Assembly (NCBI GenBank): GCA_030267565.1
Contig: BRXU01000083.1
Span: 1-64,000, forward strand
Length of the DNA: 64,000 bases
Reading direction: 5' to 3'
Source: Pleodorina starrii
Lineage: Eukaryota > Chlorophyta > Chlorophyceae > Chlamydomonadales > Volvocaceae
Position 1 is the stretch's first letter. Each line of letters starts with the position of its first letter. Positions 1-12,715 of the stretch are shown here, one piece after another. The notes beneath the pieces are model-generated. The model saw only the letters and a list, made by a program, of their open reading frames with translations, searched no databases and was not told the origin of the DNA. Both the position numbers and the translations under genes were made by a program.

Positions 1-720
1 GCGAGGGTGCGTGCCGGGCTGCAGGCACTTCAGTGTCGAGGGCAGGGATGTACCGGATTGCGGGCAGGGGCAGGCATCCGCCCATCGCAAACCGGGTAGC
101 GGCGGTCCGTTGCCCCAGGTGTGATAGCACTGTTGTGCAGCGCTGTCATGCCCCTAGCGTCCAACAGCGTCCCCCTTTCCCACTGCCGTACAACGCCGAT
201 AGCACGGATGCGTCGCCGGATTGCAAGAGTCAGGGATGTGCAGCAAGCACGTGCTGGTGCACGTTCGTCAAGTAGCGCGCCCCTTCCCCACTTCCGCAGG
301 AACTGGGTGCCGCATCGGGGGCACGTTCAGCAGCTGGGCAATGTACTAGGCCGGGCACGATATCATTTCAAGCCCTGCACCGTAGCCGGGCAGGGTGAGG
401 TGTGTTGAGCTTCGGCAGCCGGTCCGGTGTTTGTCAACACCCTCAACAAGGATCTCCATGTCCAGGATGTCAAACTTCCGACTGCTGACGGCGGGGCTTC
501 ACTGTCGTACAAATGGCTGGACGCCGGGGTCTGGGTTGGGTTGGGTCGGGTGGGTCTTAGATACAGAAACCGGGGTGGTAGCAAGTACGAGATGCGCCGC
601 CACTGGGATGGCATGACGAAGGTGCGGCAAGCTGCCGTGTTGGCAGTAGTAATGGCAACTGAGCCCACTGAGCTGGGTGTTGTGGAGGTGGAGCGGGGGA
701 GGGCGGGGACGCGGTAAGGC
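1..720. repeat. Left arm of a large imperfect inverted repeat
   Basis: Positions about 1-175 and 450-700 reappear in reverse complement at about 3,215-2,985 and 2,960-2,750. Matching landmarks include the blocks reading TGTCGAGGGCAGGGATGTAC, CATCGCAAACCGGGTAGCGG and CCCCTAGCGTCCAACAG. The left arm carries about 250 bp (190-445) that the right arm lacks. A second partial copy of the 445-545 stretch, beginning CAACGGATCTCCATGTCCAG, lies at 897-985. Short open frames here are not gene-like. Confidence 0.85.
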
Positions 721-870
721 GGGGCGGTGCCGGGGCGGGTCTGGGCGAGGCACAGCGGGGCAAGGCACGACGGGGCGGGGCCGGGCCGGGCGGGTCTGGG
801 CGGGTCTGGGTGAGGCATGGCGGGGGAGGGCCGGGGACGGCGGGGTGGGGTGGGGCAGAGCGGGGACGGG
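690..870. repeat. G-rich minisatellite
   Basis: Degenerate GGGCGGGTCTGGGC / GGGGCGGGGCCGG motifs with the G-rich strand on +. It mirrors the C-rich tracts further right, as expected inside an inverted repeat. The long proline/arginine frames read from it are a composition effect. Confidence 0.85.
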
Positions 871-1477
871 CGGTTTATCGACGCATAGGCGCGAGCCAAT
901 CAACGGATCTCCATGTCCAGGATTTCAAGCTTCACTGTCGTTCCAATGGCTGGACGCCGGGGTATGGGTTGGGTTGGGTGGAGCGCCTTGCTGGATGCTG
1001 CGGTAGGGTTGCTTGCCCCCGTCTACCTTCGGACTCGGGTGGGTGCCTTTAATCTTGACAGGCTAGTTGCCGTGGGCTCTACTAAAGAAGAGCTCGGTGC
1101 TTGACTATGAACACGGTTTGGCCAGTCGCATATTTGTTGCTTGCCGCTCAGCGGTAGCCCCTTCCAGCACGCATCCTCACTGCTGGCAGCCGGCAAGCCT
1201 CCCCTGTGCCTGACCATGCAAACCCAGCCACCGATTACCCTCGGTACCCAACACCCCGGCTTGACATACCAGCCGCCACATCAGCAGCGTGTGTGCAGTG
1301 CAGGGGCAGGCTTGCCGCTGTGCACTTGGCCAATGGCCTCATGTAACGGTTTCACTCTTGTGTGGGCGACACTCTCTGCCTGTCGAAAAGGCAGATGAAG
1401 CCACTGTCCTCGAAAACGGTTTCGTCGGTGCAGCCAAGGGCGGTATCTTCTACTGCCCACAGCGTCCCTTGAGGTGC

Positions 1478-1640
1478 CAACACGACAGCTTGCCGCGCCT
1501 TCGTCGTGCCTTACCAGTGGCGATGCATCTCGTACTCACTACAACCCCGGTTTGTGTTTTTGACGTGCTGTTGCTTGCAAGCTTACCCACTTCCTTTGCT
1601 TTGCAGATATCTCACAGGTTTACGTGTTTGCGTCACAAAT
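1478..1640. repeat. Conserved spacer module, copy 1
   Basis: About 150 bp running from ACAGCTTGCCGCGCCTTCGT to ATATCTCACAGGTTTACG. It is repeated with substitutions at 2,112-2,310, in its first half at 2,752-2,890, and inverted at about 690-450. Each copy borders a GC minisatellite, so the block is a roughly 630-650 bp composite tandem repeat. Confidence 0.8.
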
Positions 1641-1674
1641 CCGTTCATTGGCTCGTGCCTGCCTATACATGGAT

Positions 1675-2111
1675 AAATCCCCGCCCGTCCCTGCTCTGCC
1701 CCACCCCACCCTGCCGTCCCCGGCCCTCCCCCGCCGTGCCTCGCCCCAGCCCCGGCCCGACCCCGGCCCGCCGTGCCTCGCCCAGCCCTGCCCTGCCCAG
1801 CTTTGCCCTGCCCGGCCCAGCCCAGGCCCGGCCCTGCACCATCCCGCCGTGCCTCACCCTGCCCTGCACAGACCCACCCCGCCCCGTCGGGCCCCGCCGT
1901 CCCCAGTGCTCCCCTGCCGTGGCTCGCCCGCCCCGCCCAGCCCGGCCCGGCCCGGCCCGGCCCGGCCCCGCCCCGCCCCCCCCCCCGCCCCGCCCCGCCC
2001 CGCCTCACCCCGCCTCACCCTGCCCAGCCCAGCCCCGGCCCCGGCCCAGCCCCACCCCGCCCCTCCCCGCCCCGGCCCCGCCCGGTCCCGCCCGGCCCCG
2101 CCCTCCCCCGC
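1675..2111. repeat. C-rich minisatellite 1
   Basis: Dense degenerate CCCCGCCC / CCCAGCCC / GGCCCGGCC units, with C on the + strand. All six frames are open and extremely rich in Pro, Arg, Ala or Gly, so long open frames carry no coding signal here. Confidence 0.85.
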
Positions 2112-2310
2112 CCCACCTCCACAACACCCAACTCAGTTGGCTCAGTTGCCATAACTACTGCCAACGCTACAGCTTGCCGCGCCTTCGTCGTACCATCCCA
2201 GTGGCGTTGCATCTCATACTCGCTACAACTCTGGTTTGAGTATCTAACGTGCCGTTGCTTGCAAGCTTACCCGCTTCCTTTGCTTTGCAGATATCTCACA
2301 GGTTACGTAC
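2112..2310. repeat. Conserved spacer module, copy 2
   Basis: Starts at CCACCTCCACAACACCCAAC and ends near ATATCTCACAGGTTACG. It is a close relative of 1,478-1,640 and of the inverted copy at 450-700. Confidence 0.8.
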
Positions 2311-2344
2311 TTGCGTTTTAAAGCCCTTTGCTGGCTGGGACATT

Positions 2345-2751
2345 TACGTGGATAAACCCCCGCCCGTCTCCGCTCTGCCCCGCGTGCCGCCCCCGGCCCT
2401 CCCCCGCCGTGCCTCGCCCAGCCCTGCCCTACCCAGCTTTGCCCTGCCCAGCCCAGCCTCGGCCCGGTCCCGCTCAGCCCCGCCCGGCCCCGGCCCGGCC
2501 CCGGCCCGCCGTGCCTCGCCCAGCATTGCCAGCCCTTGCCAACCCTCCCTACCGTGCTTTGCCCTGCCCGGCCCAGGCTCGGCCCGGCCCTGCTCTGCCC
2601 CGCCCCGCCCCGGCTCGGCCCGGCCCGGCCTGGCCCGGCCCGGCCCGGCCCCACCGTGACTCTCCCCACCCAGCCCTCCCAGCAGGCCAGCCCGGCCCCG
2701 CCATGCTCAGCCCAGCCCCGCCCTTCCCCGCCACGGCCCCACCCTTCCCCG
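2345..2751. repeat. C-rich minisatellite 2
   Basis: Same composition and motif family as 1,675-2,111, lying between spacer copies 2 and 3. Confidence 0.85.
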
Positions 2752-3215
2752 CTCCACCTCCACAACACCCAGCTCAGTGGGCTCAGTTGCCATTGCAATA
2801 ACTACTGCCAACACGGCAGCTTGCCGCACCTTCATCGTGCCATCCCAGTGGCGGTGCATCTTGTACTTGCTACCACCCCGGTTTCTGTATCTAAGACCCA
2901 CCCGACCCAACCCAACCCAGACCCCGGCGTCCAGCCATTTGTACGACAGTGAAGCCCCGCTGTCAGCGGTCGGAAGGGAAAGGGGGGCACTGTTGGACGC
3001 TAGGGGCACGACAGCGCTGCACAACAATGCTCACACACCTGGGGCAACGGACTGCCGCTACCCGGTTTGCGATGGGCGGATCCAGGCACCCGTCCTGCGC
3101 ACCCTGCCCGTCAATCCACCCAGCTGCTAAACGCCACATGCCCGCCCCTGCCCGTGATCCGGTACATCCCTGCCCTCGACACTGAAGTGACCACAGCCCG
3201 GCATGCAGCCTGGGT
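2720..3215. repeat. Right arm of the large inverted repeat
   Basis: Reverse complement of the left arm. 2,752-2,960 pairs with 700-450, and 2,983-3,186 pairs with 180-27. The right arm contains about 60 bp (around 3,085-3,145) absent from the left arm. The substitutions between arms show that this is not a fresh duplication. Confidence 0.85.
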
Positions 3216-4224
3216 GCGACGGCATGACCACATGAGCGTGGGCGGGGGCAGGCATTAGCAGGTCCTTTCCCTCGGTTCAGGATTAGGTGTGGCACTGGTT
3301 GGCGGACTCAGGTGGGGAAGGGAGGGTGTGTGGGGGAAGTGCGGCAGCGGTGCACTCCGGGATGGCCAATTCTAATCAACAAAGCCGGAGTTCGTTGTTT
3401 TGGGGCCGTCTGTTGGCGCCGCTCAAAGGAGAGAAGGTGGCCGCGGCCGTGCGGCCTCCCCACGGCCGAGAAGGTGGCCGCGGCCGCACGGCTTCCCCGC
3501 GGCCCGCGGCCGCGCCCGTGCCCGCGTCCCCGCAGTCGTAGGAATACCGCGGCATCGACATATGCCTAAGTGTTCACGCTACAACTGCCACACTGCCGCC
3601 GCCCATCAATGAACGAGGTCGATGACTGCTGCAGGTGCAGGGCCACGAGGATGGGGACGTCTTAGTAAAACTATGGCGTGGTTACATTCCTAAATGAATA
3701 AATGATAAGGTATTTGGACATTAAGTCAAGGGCGACGTCTCAACAAGGTTTCGTATCGCCAAGGCTTCGTATTGCCGCTGCTGCGTTTATGGATGGCTAA
3801 CCAGTTTAACGAATGGACACTTTGGACCATGCTGACATGTGTACATATTGTAAAACAAACACAATCATAAAAACAAATCATTATAACAACATAGCTGTGG
3901 CAATACAGGTGAGGTCGAACGAAAGTCCAAGTTGCCTCGTAAACAGGCTACCCGAAATACGAAGGACGTCCGATGGCGCACTGTTTGCAAACAGGTCCAG
4001 GTTATCTACCAAGGGATTATGATCGTGTTATAAGTATGTTCTCTAGTTATTTTGAAAGTTGCGTTTTTGGTGCCACCTTCGTTCGGGTTTCACTGATCGA
4101 ACTTCGTAACTTTGGGTGTGCCCGGACATGGCCCTATACGAAGCCCCAAGATCCTTCGTTCGACCCCCCGGAACTGAAATACGAAGCCGGTGTCATTAAC
4201 GAAGGAAACTTTTTCCCAGAGTGC
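3216..4224. other. Gene-free spacer between inverted repeat and satellite
   Basis: No convincing gene was seen. 3,430-3,500 has two direct copies of GAGAAGGTGGCCGCGGCC. From about 3,650 the sequence becomes AT-richer. From 3,745 to 4,205 a short motif, TTCGTA or its complement TACGAAG, recurs many times in both orientations, suggesting a decayed short-period repeat. The satellite starts abruptly at CTAGGCCGGTAG near 4,225. Confidence 0.6.
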
Positions 4225-4311
4225 TAGGCCGGTAGACTTGGCGCACAGATGCCTTAATACAATATCTAGGGCATGGTGTGATCAGATGCTGCGAACTTTA
4301 CTCGTACGGCA

Positions 4312-6910
4312 GTGGCACGCGTTTCGCTCCTTTGCACCCCTGTGCCTTTGCAGCTGAGGTGTGAAACCAGCCCAGCCCTCCTACACACGGTTATTGTCGG
4401 ACCTAGGCCGGTAGACTTGGCACACAGATGCCTTAATACAATATCTAGGGCATGGTGTGATCAGATGCTGCGAACTTTACTCGTACGGCAGTGGCACGCG
4501 TTTCGCCCCTGTGCACCCCTGTGCCTTTGCAGCTGAGGTGTGAAACCAGCCCAGCCCTCCTACACACGGTTATCGTCGGACCTAGGCCGGTAGACTTGGC
4601 ACACAGCTGCCTCAATACAATACCTAGGGCATGGTGTGATCAGATGCTGCGAACTTTACTCGTACGGCAGTGGCACGCGTTTCGCCCCTGTGCACCCCTG
4701 TGCCTTTGCAGCTGAGGTGTGAAACCAGCCCAGCCCTCCTACACACGGTTATCGTCGGACCTAGGCCGGTAGACTTGGCACACAGCTGCCTTAATACAGT
4801 ACCTAGGGCATGGTGTGATCAGATGCTGCGAACTTTACTCGTACGGCAGTGGCACGCGCTTCGCCCCTTTGCACCCCTGTGCCTTTGCAGCTGAGGTGTG
4901 AAACCAGCCCAGCCCTCCTACACACGGTTATCGTCGTACCTAGGCCGGTAGACTTGGCACACAGATGCCTCAATACAATACCTAGGGCATGGTGTGATCA
5001 GATGCTGCGAACTTTACTCGTACGGCAGTGGCACGCGTTTCGCCCCTGTGCACCCCTGTGCCTTTGCAGCTGAGGTGTGAAACCAGCCCAGCCCTCCTAC
5101 ACACGGTTATCGTCGTACCTAGGCCGGTAGACTTGGCACACAGATGCCTTAATACAATATCTAGGGCATGGTGTGATCAGATGCTGCGAACTTTACTCGT
5201 ACGGCAGTGGCACGCGTTTCGCCCCTGTGCACCCCTGTGCCTTTGCAGCCGAGGTGTGAAACCAGCCCAGCCCTCCTACACACGGTTATTGTCGGACCTA
5301 GGCCGGTAGACTTGGCGCACAGATGCCTTAATACAGTACCTAGGGCATGGTGTGATCAGATGCTGCGAACTTTACTCGTACGGCAGTGGCACGCGCTTCG
5401 CCCCTTTGCACCCCTGTGCCTTTGCAGCTGAGGTGTGAAACCAGCCCAGCCCTCCTACACACGGTTATCGTCGTACCTAGGCCGGTAGACTTGGCACACA
5501 GATGCCTCAATACAATACCTAGGGCATGGTGTGATCAGATGCTGCGAACTTTACTCGTACGGCAGTGGCACGCGTTTCGCCCCTGTGCACCCCTGTGCCT
5601 TTGCAGCTGAGGTGTGAAACCAGCCCAGCCCTCCTACACACGGTTATCGTCGGACCTAGGACGGTAGACTTGGCACACAGATGCCTTAATACAATATCTA
5701 GGGCATGGTGTGATCAGATGCTGCGAACTTTACTCGTACGGCAGTGGCACGCGTTTCGCCCCTTTGCACCCCTGTGCCTTTGCAGTTGAGGTGTGAAACC
5801 AGCCCAGCCCTCCTACACACGGTTATTGTCGGACCTAGGCCGGTAGACTTGGCGCACAGATGCCTTAATACAATATCTAGGGCATGGTGTGATCAGATGC
5901 TGCGAACTTTACTCGTACGGCAGTGGCACGCGTTTCGCTCCTTTGCACCCCTGTGCCTTTGCAGCTGAGGTGTGAAACCAGCCCATCCCTCCTACACACG
6001 GTTATCGTCGGACCTAGGCCGGTAGACTTGGCACACAGATGCCTTAATACAATATCTAGGGCATGGTGTGATCAGATGCTGCGAACTTTACTCGTACGGC
6101 AGTGGCACGCGTTTCGCCCCTGTGCACCCCTGTGCCTTTGCAGCTGAGGTGTGAAACCAGCCCAGCCCTCCTACACACGGTTATCGTCGGACCTAGGCCG
6201 GTAGACTTGGCACACAGCTGCCTCAATACAATACCTAGGGCATGGTGTGATCAGATGCTGCGAACTTTACTCGTACGGCAGTGGCACGCGTTTCGCCCCT
6301 GTGCACCCCTGTGCCTTTGCAGCTGAGGTGTGAAACCAGCCCAGCCCTCCTACACACGGTTATCGTCGGACCTAGGCCGGTAGAGTTGGCACACAGCTGC
6401 CTTAATACAGTACCTAGGGCATGGTGTGATCAGATGCTGCGAACTTTACTCGTACGGCAGTGGCACGCGCTTCGCCCCTTTGCACCCCTGTGCCTTTGCA
6501 GCTGAGGTGTGAAACCAGCCCAGCCCTCCTACACACGGTTATCGTCGTACCTAGGCCGGTAGACTTGGCACACAGATGCCTCAATACAATACCTAGGGCA
6601 TGGTGTGATCAGATGCTGCGAACTTTACTCGTACGGCAGTGGCACGCGTTTCGCCCCTGTGCACCCCTGTGCCTTTGCAGCTGAGGTGTGAAACCAGCCC
6701 AGCCCTCCTACACACGGTTATCGTCGTACCTAGGCCGGTAGACTTGGCACACAGATGCCTTAATACAATATCTAGGGCATGGTGTGATCAGATGCTGCGA
6801 ACTTTACTCGTACGGCAGTGGCACGCGTTTCGCCCCTGTGCACCCCTGTGCCTTTGCAGCCGAGGTGTGAAACCAGCCCAGCCCTCCTACACACGGTTAT
6901 TGTCGGACCT
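4312..6910. repeat. Higher-order duplication, nine units (1,611 bp)
   Basis: The order of unit variants from about 4,312 to 5,206 is repeated from 5,923 to 6,817, with a spacing of exactly nine units. The two blocks diverge after that. Confidence 0.7.
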
Positions 6911-9503
6911 AGGCCGGTAGACTTGGCGCACAGATGCCTTAATACAATATCTAGGGCATGGTGTGATCAGATGCTGCGAACTTTACTCGTACGGCAGTGG
7001 CACGCGTTTCGCTCCTTTGCACCCCTGTGCCTTTGCAGCTGAGGTGTGAAACCAGCCCATCCCTCCTACACACGGTTATCGTCGGACCTAGGCCGGTAGA
7101 CTTGGCACACAGATGCCTTAATACAATATCTAGGGCATGGTGTGATCAGATGCTGCGAACTTTACTCGTACGGCAGTGGCACGCGTTTCGCCCCTGTGCA
7201 CCCCTGTGCCTTTGCAGCGGAGGTGTGAAACCAGCCCAGCCCTCCTACACACGGTTATCGTCGGACCTAGGCCGGTAGACTTGGCACACAGCTGCCTTAA
7301 TACAATACCTAGGGCATGGTGTGATCAGATGCTGCGAACTTTACTCGTACGGCAGTTGCACGCGTTTCGCCCCTTTGCACCCCTGTGCCTTTGCAGCCGA
7401 GGTGTGAAACCAGCCCAGCCCTCCTACACACGGTTATTGTCGGACCTAGGCCGGTAGACTTGGCGCACAGATGCCTTAATATAATATCTAGGGCATGGTG
7501 TGATCAGATGCTGCGAACTTTACTCGTACGGCAGTGGCACGCGTTTCGCTCCTTTGCACCCCTGTGCCTTTGCAGCTGAGGTGTGAAACCAGCCCAGCCC
7601 TCCTACACACGGTTATCGTCGGACCTAGGCCGGTAGACTTGGCACACAGATGCCTAAATACAATACCTAGGGCATGGTGTGATCAGATGCTGCGAACTTT
7701 ACTCGTACGGCAGTGGCACGCGTTTCGCCCCTGTGCACCCCTGTGCCTTTGCAGCTGAGGTGTGAAACCAGCCCAGCCCTCCTACACACGGTTATCGTCG
7801 GACCTAGGCCGGTAGACTTGGCACACAGATGCCTTAATACAGTACCTAGGGCATGGTGTGATCAGATGCTGCGAACTTTACTCGTACGGCAGTGGCACGC
7901 GTTTCGCCCCTGTGCACCCCTGTGCCTTTGCAGCTGAGGTGTGAAACCAGCCCAGCCCTCCTACACACGGTTATCGTCGGACCTAGGCCGGTAGACTTGG
8001 CACACAGCTGCCTCAATACAATACCTAGGGCATGGTGTGATCAGATGCTGCGAACTTTACTCGTACGGCAGTGGCACGCGTTTCGCCCCTGTGCACCCCT
8101 GTGCCTTTGCAGCTGAGGTGTGAAACCAGCCCAGCCCTCCTACACACGGTTATCGTCGGACCTAGGCCGGTAGACTTGGCACACAGATGCCTTAATACAA
8201 TATCTAGGGCATGGTGTGATCAGATGCTGCGAACTTTACTCGTACGGCAGTGGCACGCGTTTCGCCCCTGTGCACCCCTGTGCCTTTGCAGCTGAGGTGT
8301 GAAACCAGCCCAGCCCTCCCACACACGGTTATCGTCGGACCTAGGCCGGTAGACTTGGCACACAGCTGCCTCAATACAATACCTAGGGCATGGTGTGATC
8401 AGATGCTGCGAACTTTACTCGTACGGCAGTGGCACGCGTTTCGCCCCTGTGCACCCCTGTGCCTTTGCAGCTGAGGTGTGAAACCAGCCCAGCCCTCCTA
8501 CACACGGTTATCGTCGGACCTAGGCCGGTAGACTTGGCACACAGATGCCTTAATACAGTACCTAGGGCATGGTGTGATCAGATGCTGCGAACTTTACTCG
8601 TACGGCAGTGGCACGCGTTTCGCCCCTTTGCACCCCTGTGCCTTTGCAGCTGAGGTGTGAAACCAGCCCAGCCCTCCTACACACGGTTATCGTCGTACCT
8701 AGGCCGGTAGACTTGGCACACAGCTGCCTCAATATAATACCTAGGGCATGGTGAGATCAGATGCTGCGAACTTTACTCGTACGGCAGTGGCACGCGTTTC
8801 GCCCCTGTGCACCCCTGTGCCTTTGCAGCTGAGGTGTGAAACCAGCCCAGCCCTCCTACACACGGTTATCGTCGTACCTAGGCCGGTAGACTTGGCACAC
8901 AGATGCCTTAATACAATATCTAGGGCATGGTGTGATCAGATGCTGCGAACTTTACTCGTACGGCAGTGGCACGCGTTTCGCCCCTGTGCACCCCTGTGCC
9001 TTTGCAGCCGAGGTGTGAAACCAGCCCAGCCCTCCTACACACGGTTATTGTCGGACCTAGGCCGGTAGACTTGGCGCACAGATGCCTTAATACAATATCT
9101 AGGGCATGGTGTGATCAGATGCTGCGAACTTTACTCGTACGGCAGTGGCACGCGTTTCGCCCCTGTGCACCCCTGTGCCTTTGCAGCTGAGGGTGTGAAA
9201 CCAGCCCAGCCCTCCTACACACGGTTATCGTCGGACCTAGGACGGTAGACTTGGCACACAGATGCCTTAATACAGTACCTAGGGCATGGTGTGATCAGAT
9301 GCTGCGAACTTTACTCGTACGGCAGTGGCACGCGTTTCGCCCCTGTGCACCCCTGTGCCTTTGCAGCTGAGGTGTGAAACCAGCCCAGCCCTCCTACACA
9401 CGGTTATCGTCGGACCTAGGCCGGTAGACTTGGCACACAGATGCCTTAATACAGTACCTAGGGCATGGTGTGATCAGATGCTGCGAACTTTACTCGTACG
9501 GCA

Positions 9504-12500
9504 GTGGCACGCGTTTCGCCCCTGTGCACCCCTGTGCCTTTGCAGCTGAGGTGTGAAACCAGCCCAGCCATCCTACACACGGTTATCGTCGGACCTAGGC
9601 CGGTAGACTTGGCACACAGATGCCTTAATACAGTACCTAGGGCATGGTATGATCAGATGCTGCGAACTTTACTCGTACGGCAGTGGCACGCGTTTCGCCC
9701 CTGTGCACCCCTGTGCCTTTGCAGCTGAGGTGTGAAACCAGCCCAGCCCTCCTACACACGGTTATCGTCGTACCTAGGCCGGTAGACTTGGCACACAGAT
9801 GCCTTAATACAATATCTAGGTGTGATCAGATGCTGCGAACTTTACTCGTACGGCAGTGGCACGCGTTTCGCCCCTTTGCACCCCTGTGCCTTTGCAGCTG
9901 AGGTGTGAAACCAGCCCAGCCCTCCTACACACGGTTATCGTCGGACCTAGGCCGGTAGACTTGGCACACAGCTGCCTCAATACAATACCTAGGGCATGGT
10001 GTGATCAGATGCTGCGAACTTTACTCGTACGGCAGTGGCACGCGTTTCGCCCCTGTGCACCCCTGTGCCTTTGCAGCTGAGGTGTGAAACCAGCCCAGCC
10101 CTCCTACACACGGTTATCGTCGGACCTAGGCCGGTAGACTTGGCACACAGATGCCTTAATACAGTACCTAGGGCATGGTGTGATCAGATGCTGCGAACTT
10201 TACTCGTACGGCAGTGGCACGCGTTTCGCCCCTGTGCACCCCTGTGCCTTTGCAGCTGAGGTGTGAAACCAGCCCAGCCCTCCTACACACGGTTATCGTC
10301 GGACCTAGGCCGGTAGACTTGGCACACAGCTGCCTCAATACAATACCTAGGGCATGGTGTGATCAGATGCTGCGAACTTTACTCGTACGGCAGTGGCACG
10401 CGTTTCGCCCCTGTGCACCCCTGTGCCTTTGCAGCTGAGGGTGTGAAACCAGCCCAGCCCTCCTACACACGGTTATCGTCGGACCTAGGCCGGTAGACTT
10501 GGCACACAGATGCCTTAATACAGTACCTAGGGCATGGTGTGATCAGATGCTGCGAACTTTACTCGTACGGCAGTGGCACGCGTTTCGCCCCTTTGCACCC
10601 CTGTGCCTTTGCAGCTGAGGTGTGAAACCAGCCCAGCCCTCCTACACACGGTTATCGTCGGACCTAGGCCGGTAGACTTGGCACACAGATGCCTAAATAC
10701 AATACCTAGGGCATGGTGTGATCAGATGCTGCGAACTTTACTCGTACGGCAGTGGCACGCGTTTCGCCCCTGTGCACCCCTGTGCCTTTGCAGCTGAGGT
10801 GTGAAACCAGCCCAGCCCTCCTACACACGGTTATCGTCGGACCTAGGCCGGTAGACTTGGCACACAGATGCCTTAATACAGTACCTAGGGCATGGTGTGA
10901 TCAGATGCTGCGAACTTTACTCGTACGGCAGTGGCACGCGTTTCGCCCCTTTGCACCCCTGTGCCTTTGCAGCTGAGGTGTGAAACCAGCCCAGCCCTCC
11001 TACACACGGTTATCGTCGGACCTAGGCCGGTAGACTTGGCACACAGATACCTTAATACAGTACCTAGGGCATGGTGTGATCAGATGCTGCGAACTTTACT
11101 CGTACGGCAGTGGCACGCGTTTCGCCCCTGTGCACCCCTGTGCCTTTGCAGCTGAGGTGTGAAACCAGCCCAGCCATCCTACACACGGTTATCGTCGGAC
11201 CTAGGCCGGTAGACTTGGCACACAGATGCCTTAATACAGTACCTAGGGCATGGTATGATCAGATGCTGCGAACTTTACTCGTACGGCAGTGGCACGCGTT
11301 TCGCCCCTGTGCACCCCTGTGCCTTTGCAGCTGAGGTGTGAAACCAGCCCAGCCCTCCTACACACGGTTATCGTCGTACCTAGGCCGGTAGACTTGGCAC
11401 ACAGATGCCTTAATACAATATCTAGGTGTGATCAGATGCTGCGAACTTTACTCGTACGGCAGTGGCACGCGTTTCGCCCCTTTGCACCCCTGTGCCTTTG
11501 CAGCTGAGGTGTGAAACCAGCCCAGCCCTCCTACACACGGTTATCGTCGGACCTAGGCCGGTAGACTTGGCACACAGCTGCCTCAATACAATACCTAGGG
11601 CATGGTGTGATCAGATGCTGCGAACTTTACTCGTACGGCAGTGGCACGCGTTTCGCCCCTGTGCACCCCTGTGCCTTTGCAGCTGAGGTGTGAAACCAGC
11701 CCAGCCCTCCTACACACGGTTATCGTCGGACCTAGGCCGGTAGACTTGGCACACAGATGCCTTAATACAGTACCTAGGGCATGGTGTGATCAGATGCTGC
11801 GAACTTTACTCGTACGGCAGTGGCACGCGTTTCGCCCCTGTGCACCCCTGTGCCTTTGCAGCTGAGGTGTGAAACCAGCCCAGCCCTCCTACACACGGTT
11901 ATCGTCGGACCTAGGCCGGTAGACTTGGCACACAGCTGCCTCAATACAATACCTAGGGCATGGTGTGATCAGATGCTGCGAACTTTACTCGTACGGCAGT
12001 GGCACGCGTTTCGCCCCTGTGCACCCCTGTGCCTTTGCAGCTGAGGGTGTGAAACCAGCCCAGCCCTCCTACACACGGTTATCGTCGGACCTAGGCCGGT
12101 AGACTTGGCACACAGATGCCTTAATACAGTACCTAGGGCATGGTGTGATCAGATGCTGCGAACTTTACTCGTACGGCAGTGGCACGCGTTTCGCCCCTTT
12201 GCACCCCTGTGCCTTTGCAGCTGAGGTGTGAAACCAGCCCAGCCCTCCTACACACGGTTATCGTCGGACCTAGGCCGGTAGACTTGGCACACAGATGCCT
12301 AAATACAATACCTAGGGCATGGTGTGATCAGATGCTGCGAACTTTACTCGTACGGCAGTGGCACGCGTTTCGCCCCTGTGCACCCCTGTGCCTTTGCAGC
12401 TGAGGTGTGAAACCAGCCCAGCCCCCCTACACACGGTTATCGTCGGACCTAGGCCGGTAGACTTGGCACACAGATGCCTTAATACAGTACCTAGGGCATG

Positions 12501-12715
12501 GTGTGATCAGATGCTGCGAACTTTACTCGTACGGCAGTGGCACGCGTTTCGCCCCTTTGCACCCCTGTGCCTTTGCAGCTGAGGTGTGAAACCAGCCCAG
12601 CCCTCCTACACACGGTTATCGTCGGGCCTAGGCCGGTAGACTTGGCACACAGATGCCTTAATACAGTACCTAGGGCATGGTGTGATCAGATGCTGCGAAC
12701 TTTACTCGTACGGCA
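9504..12715. repeat. Higher-order duplication, 1,606 bp
   Basis: 9,504-11,109 and 11,110-12,715 carry the same ordered variants. These include the 173-bp unit (9,683 and 11,289), the GGTATGATC variant (9,647 and 11,252) and the extra-G unit (about 10,440 and 12,045). This implies duplication of a nine-unit block by unequal exchange or replication slippage. Confidence 0.85.

Noticed and set aside
363..2801. Long proline-, arginine- or glycine-rich open frames on both strands
   Set aside because: They come from the C-rich and G-rich minisatellites, are open in several frames at once, and have no conserved domain or splice structure.
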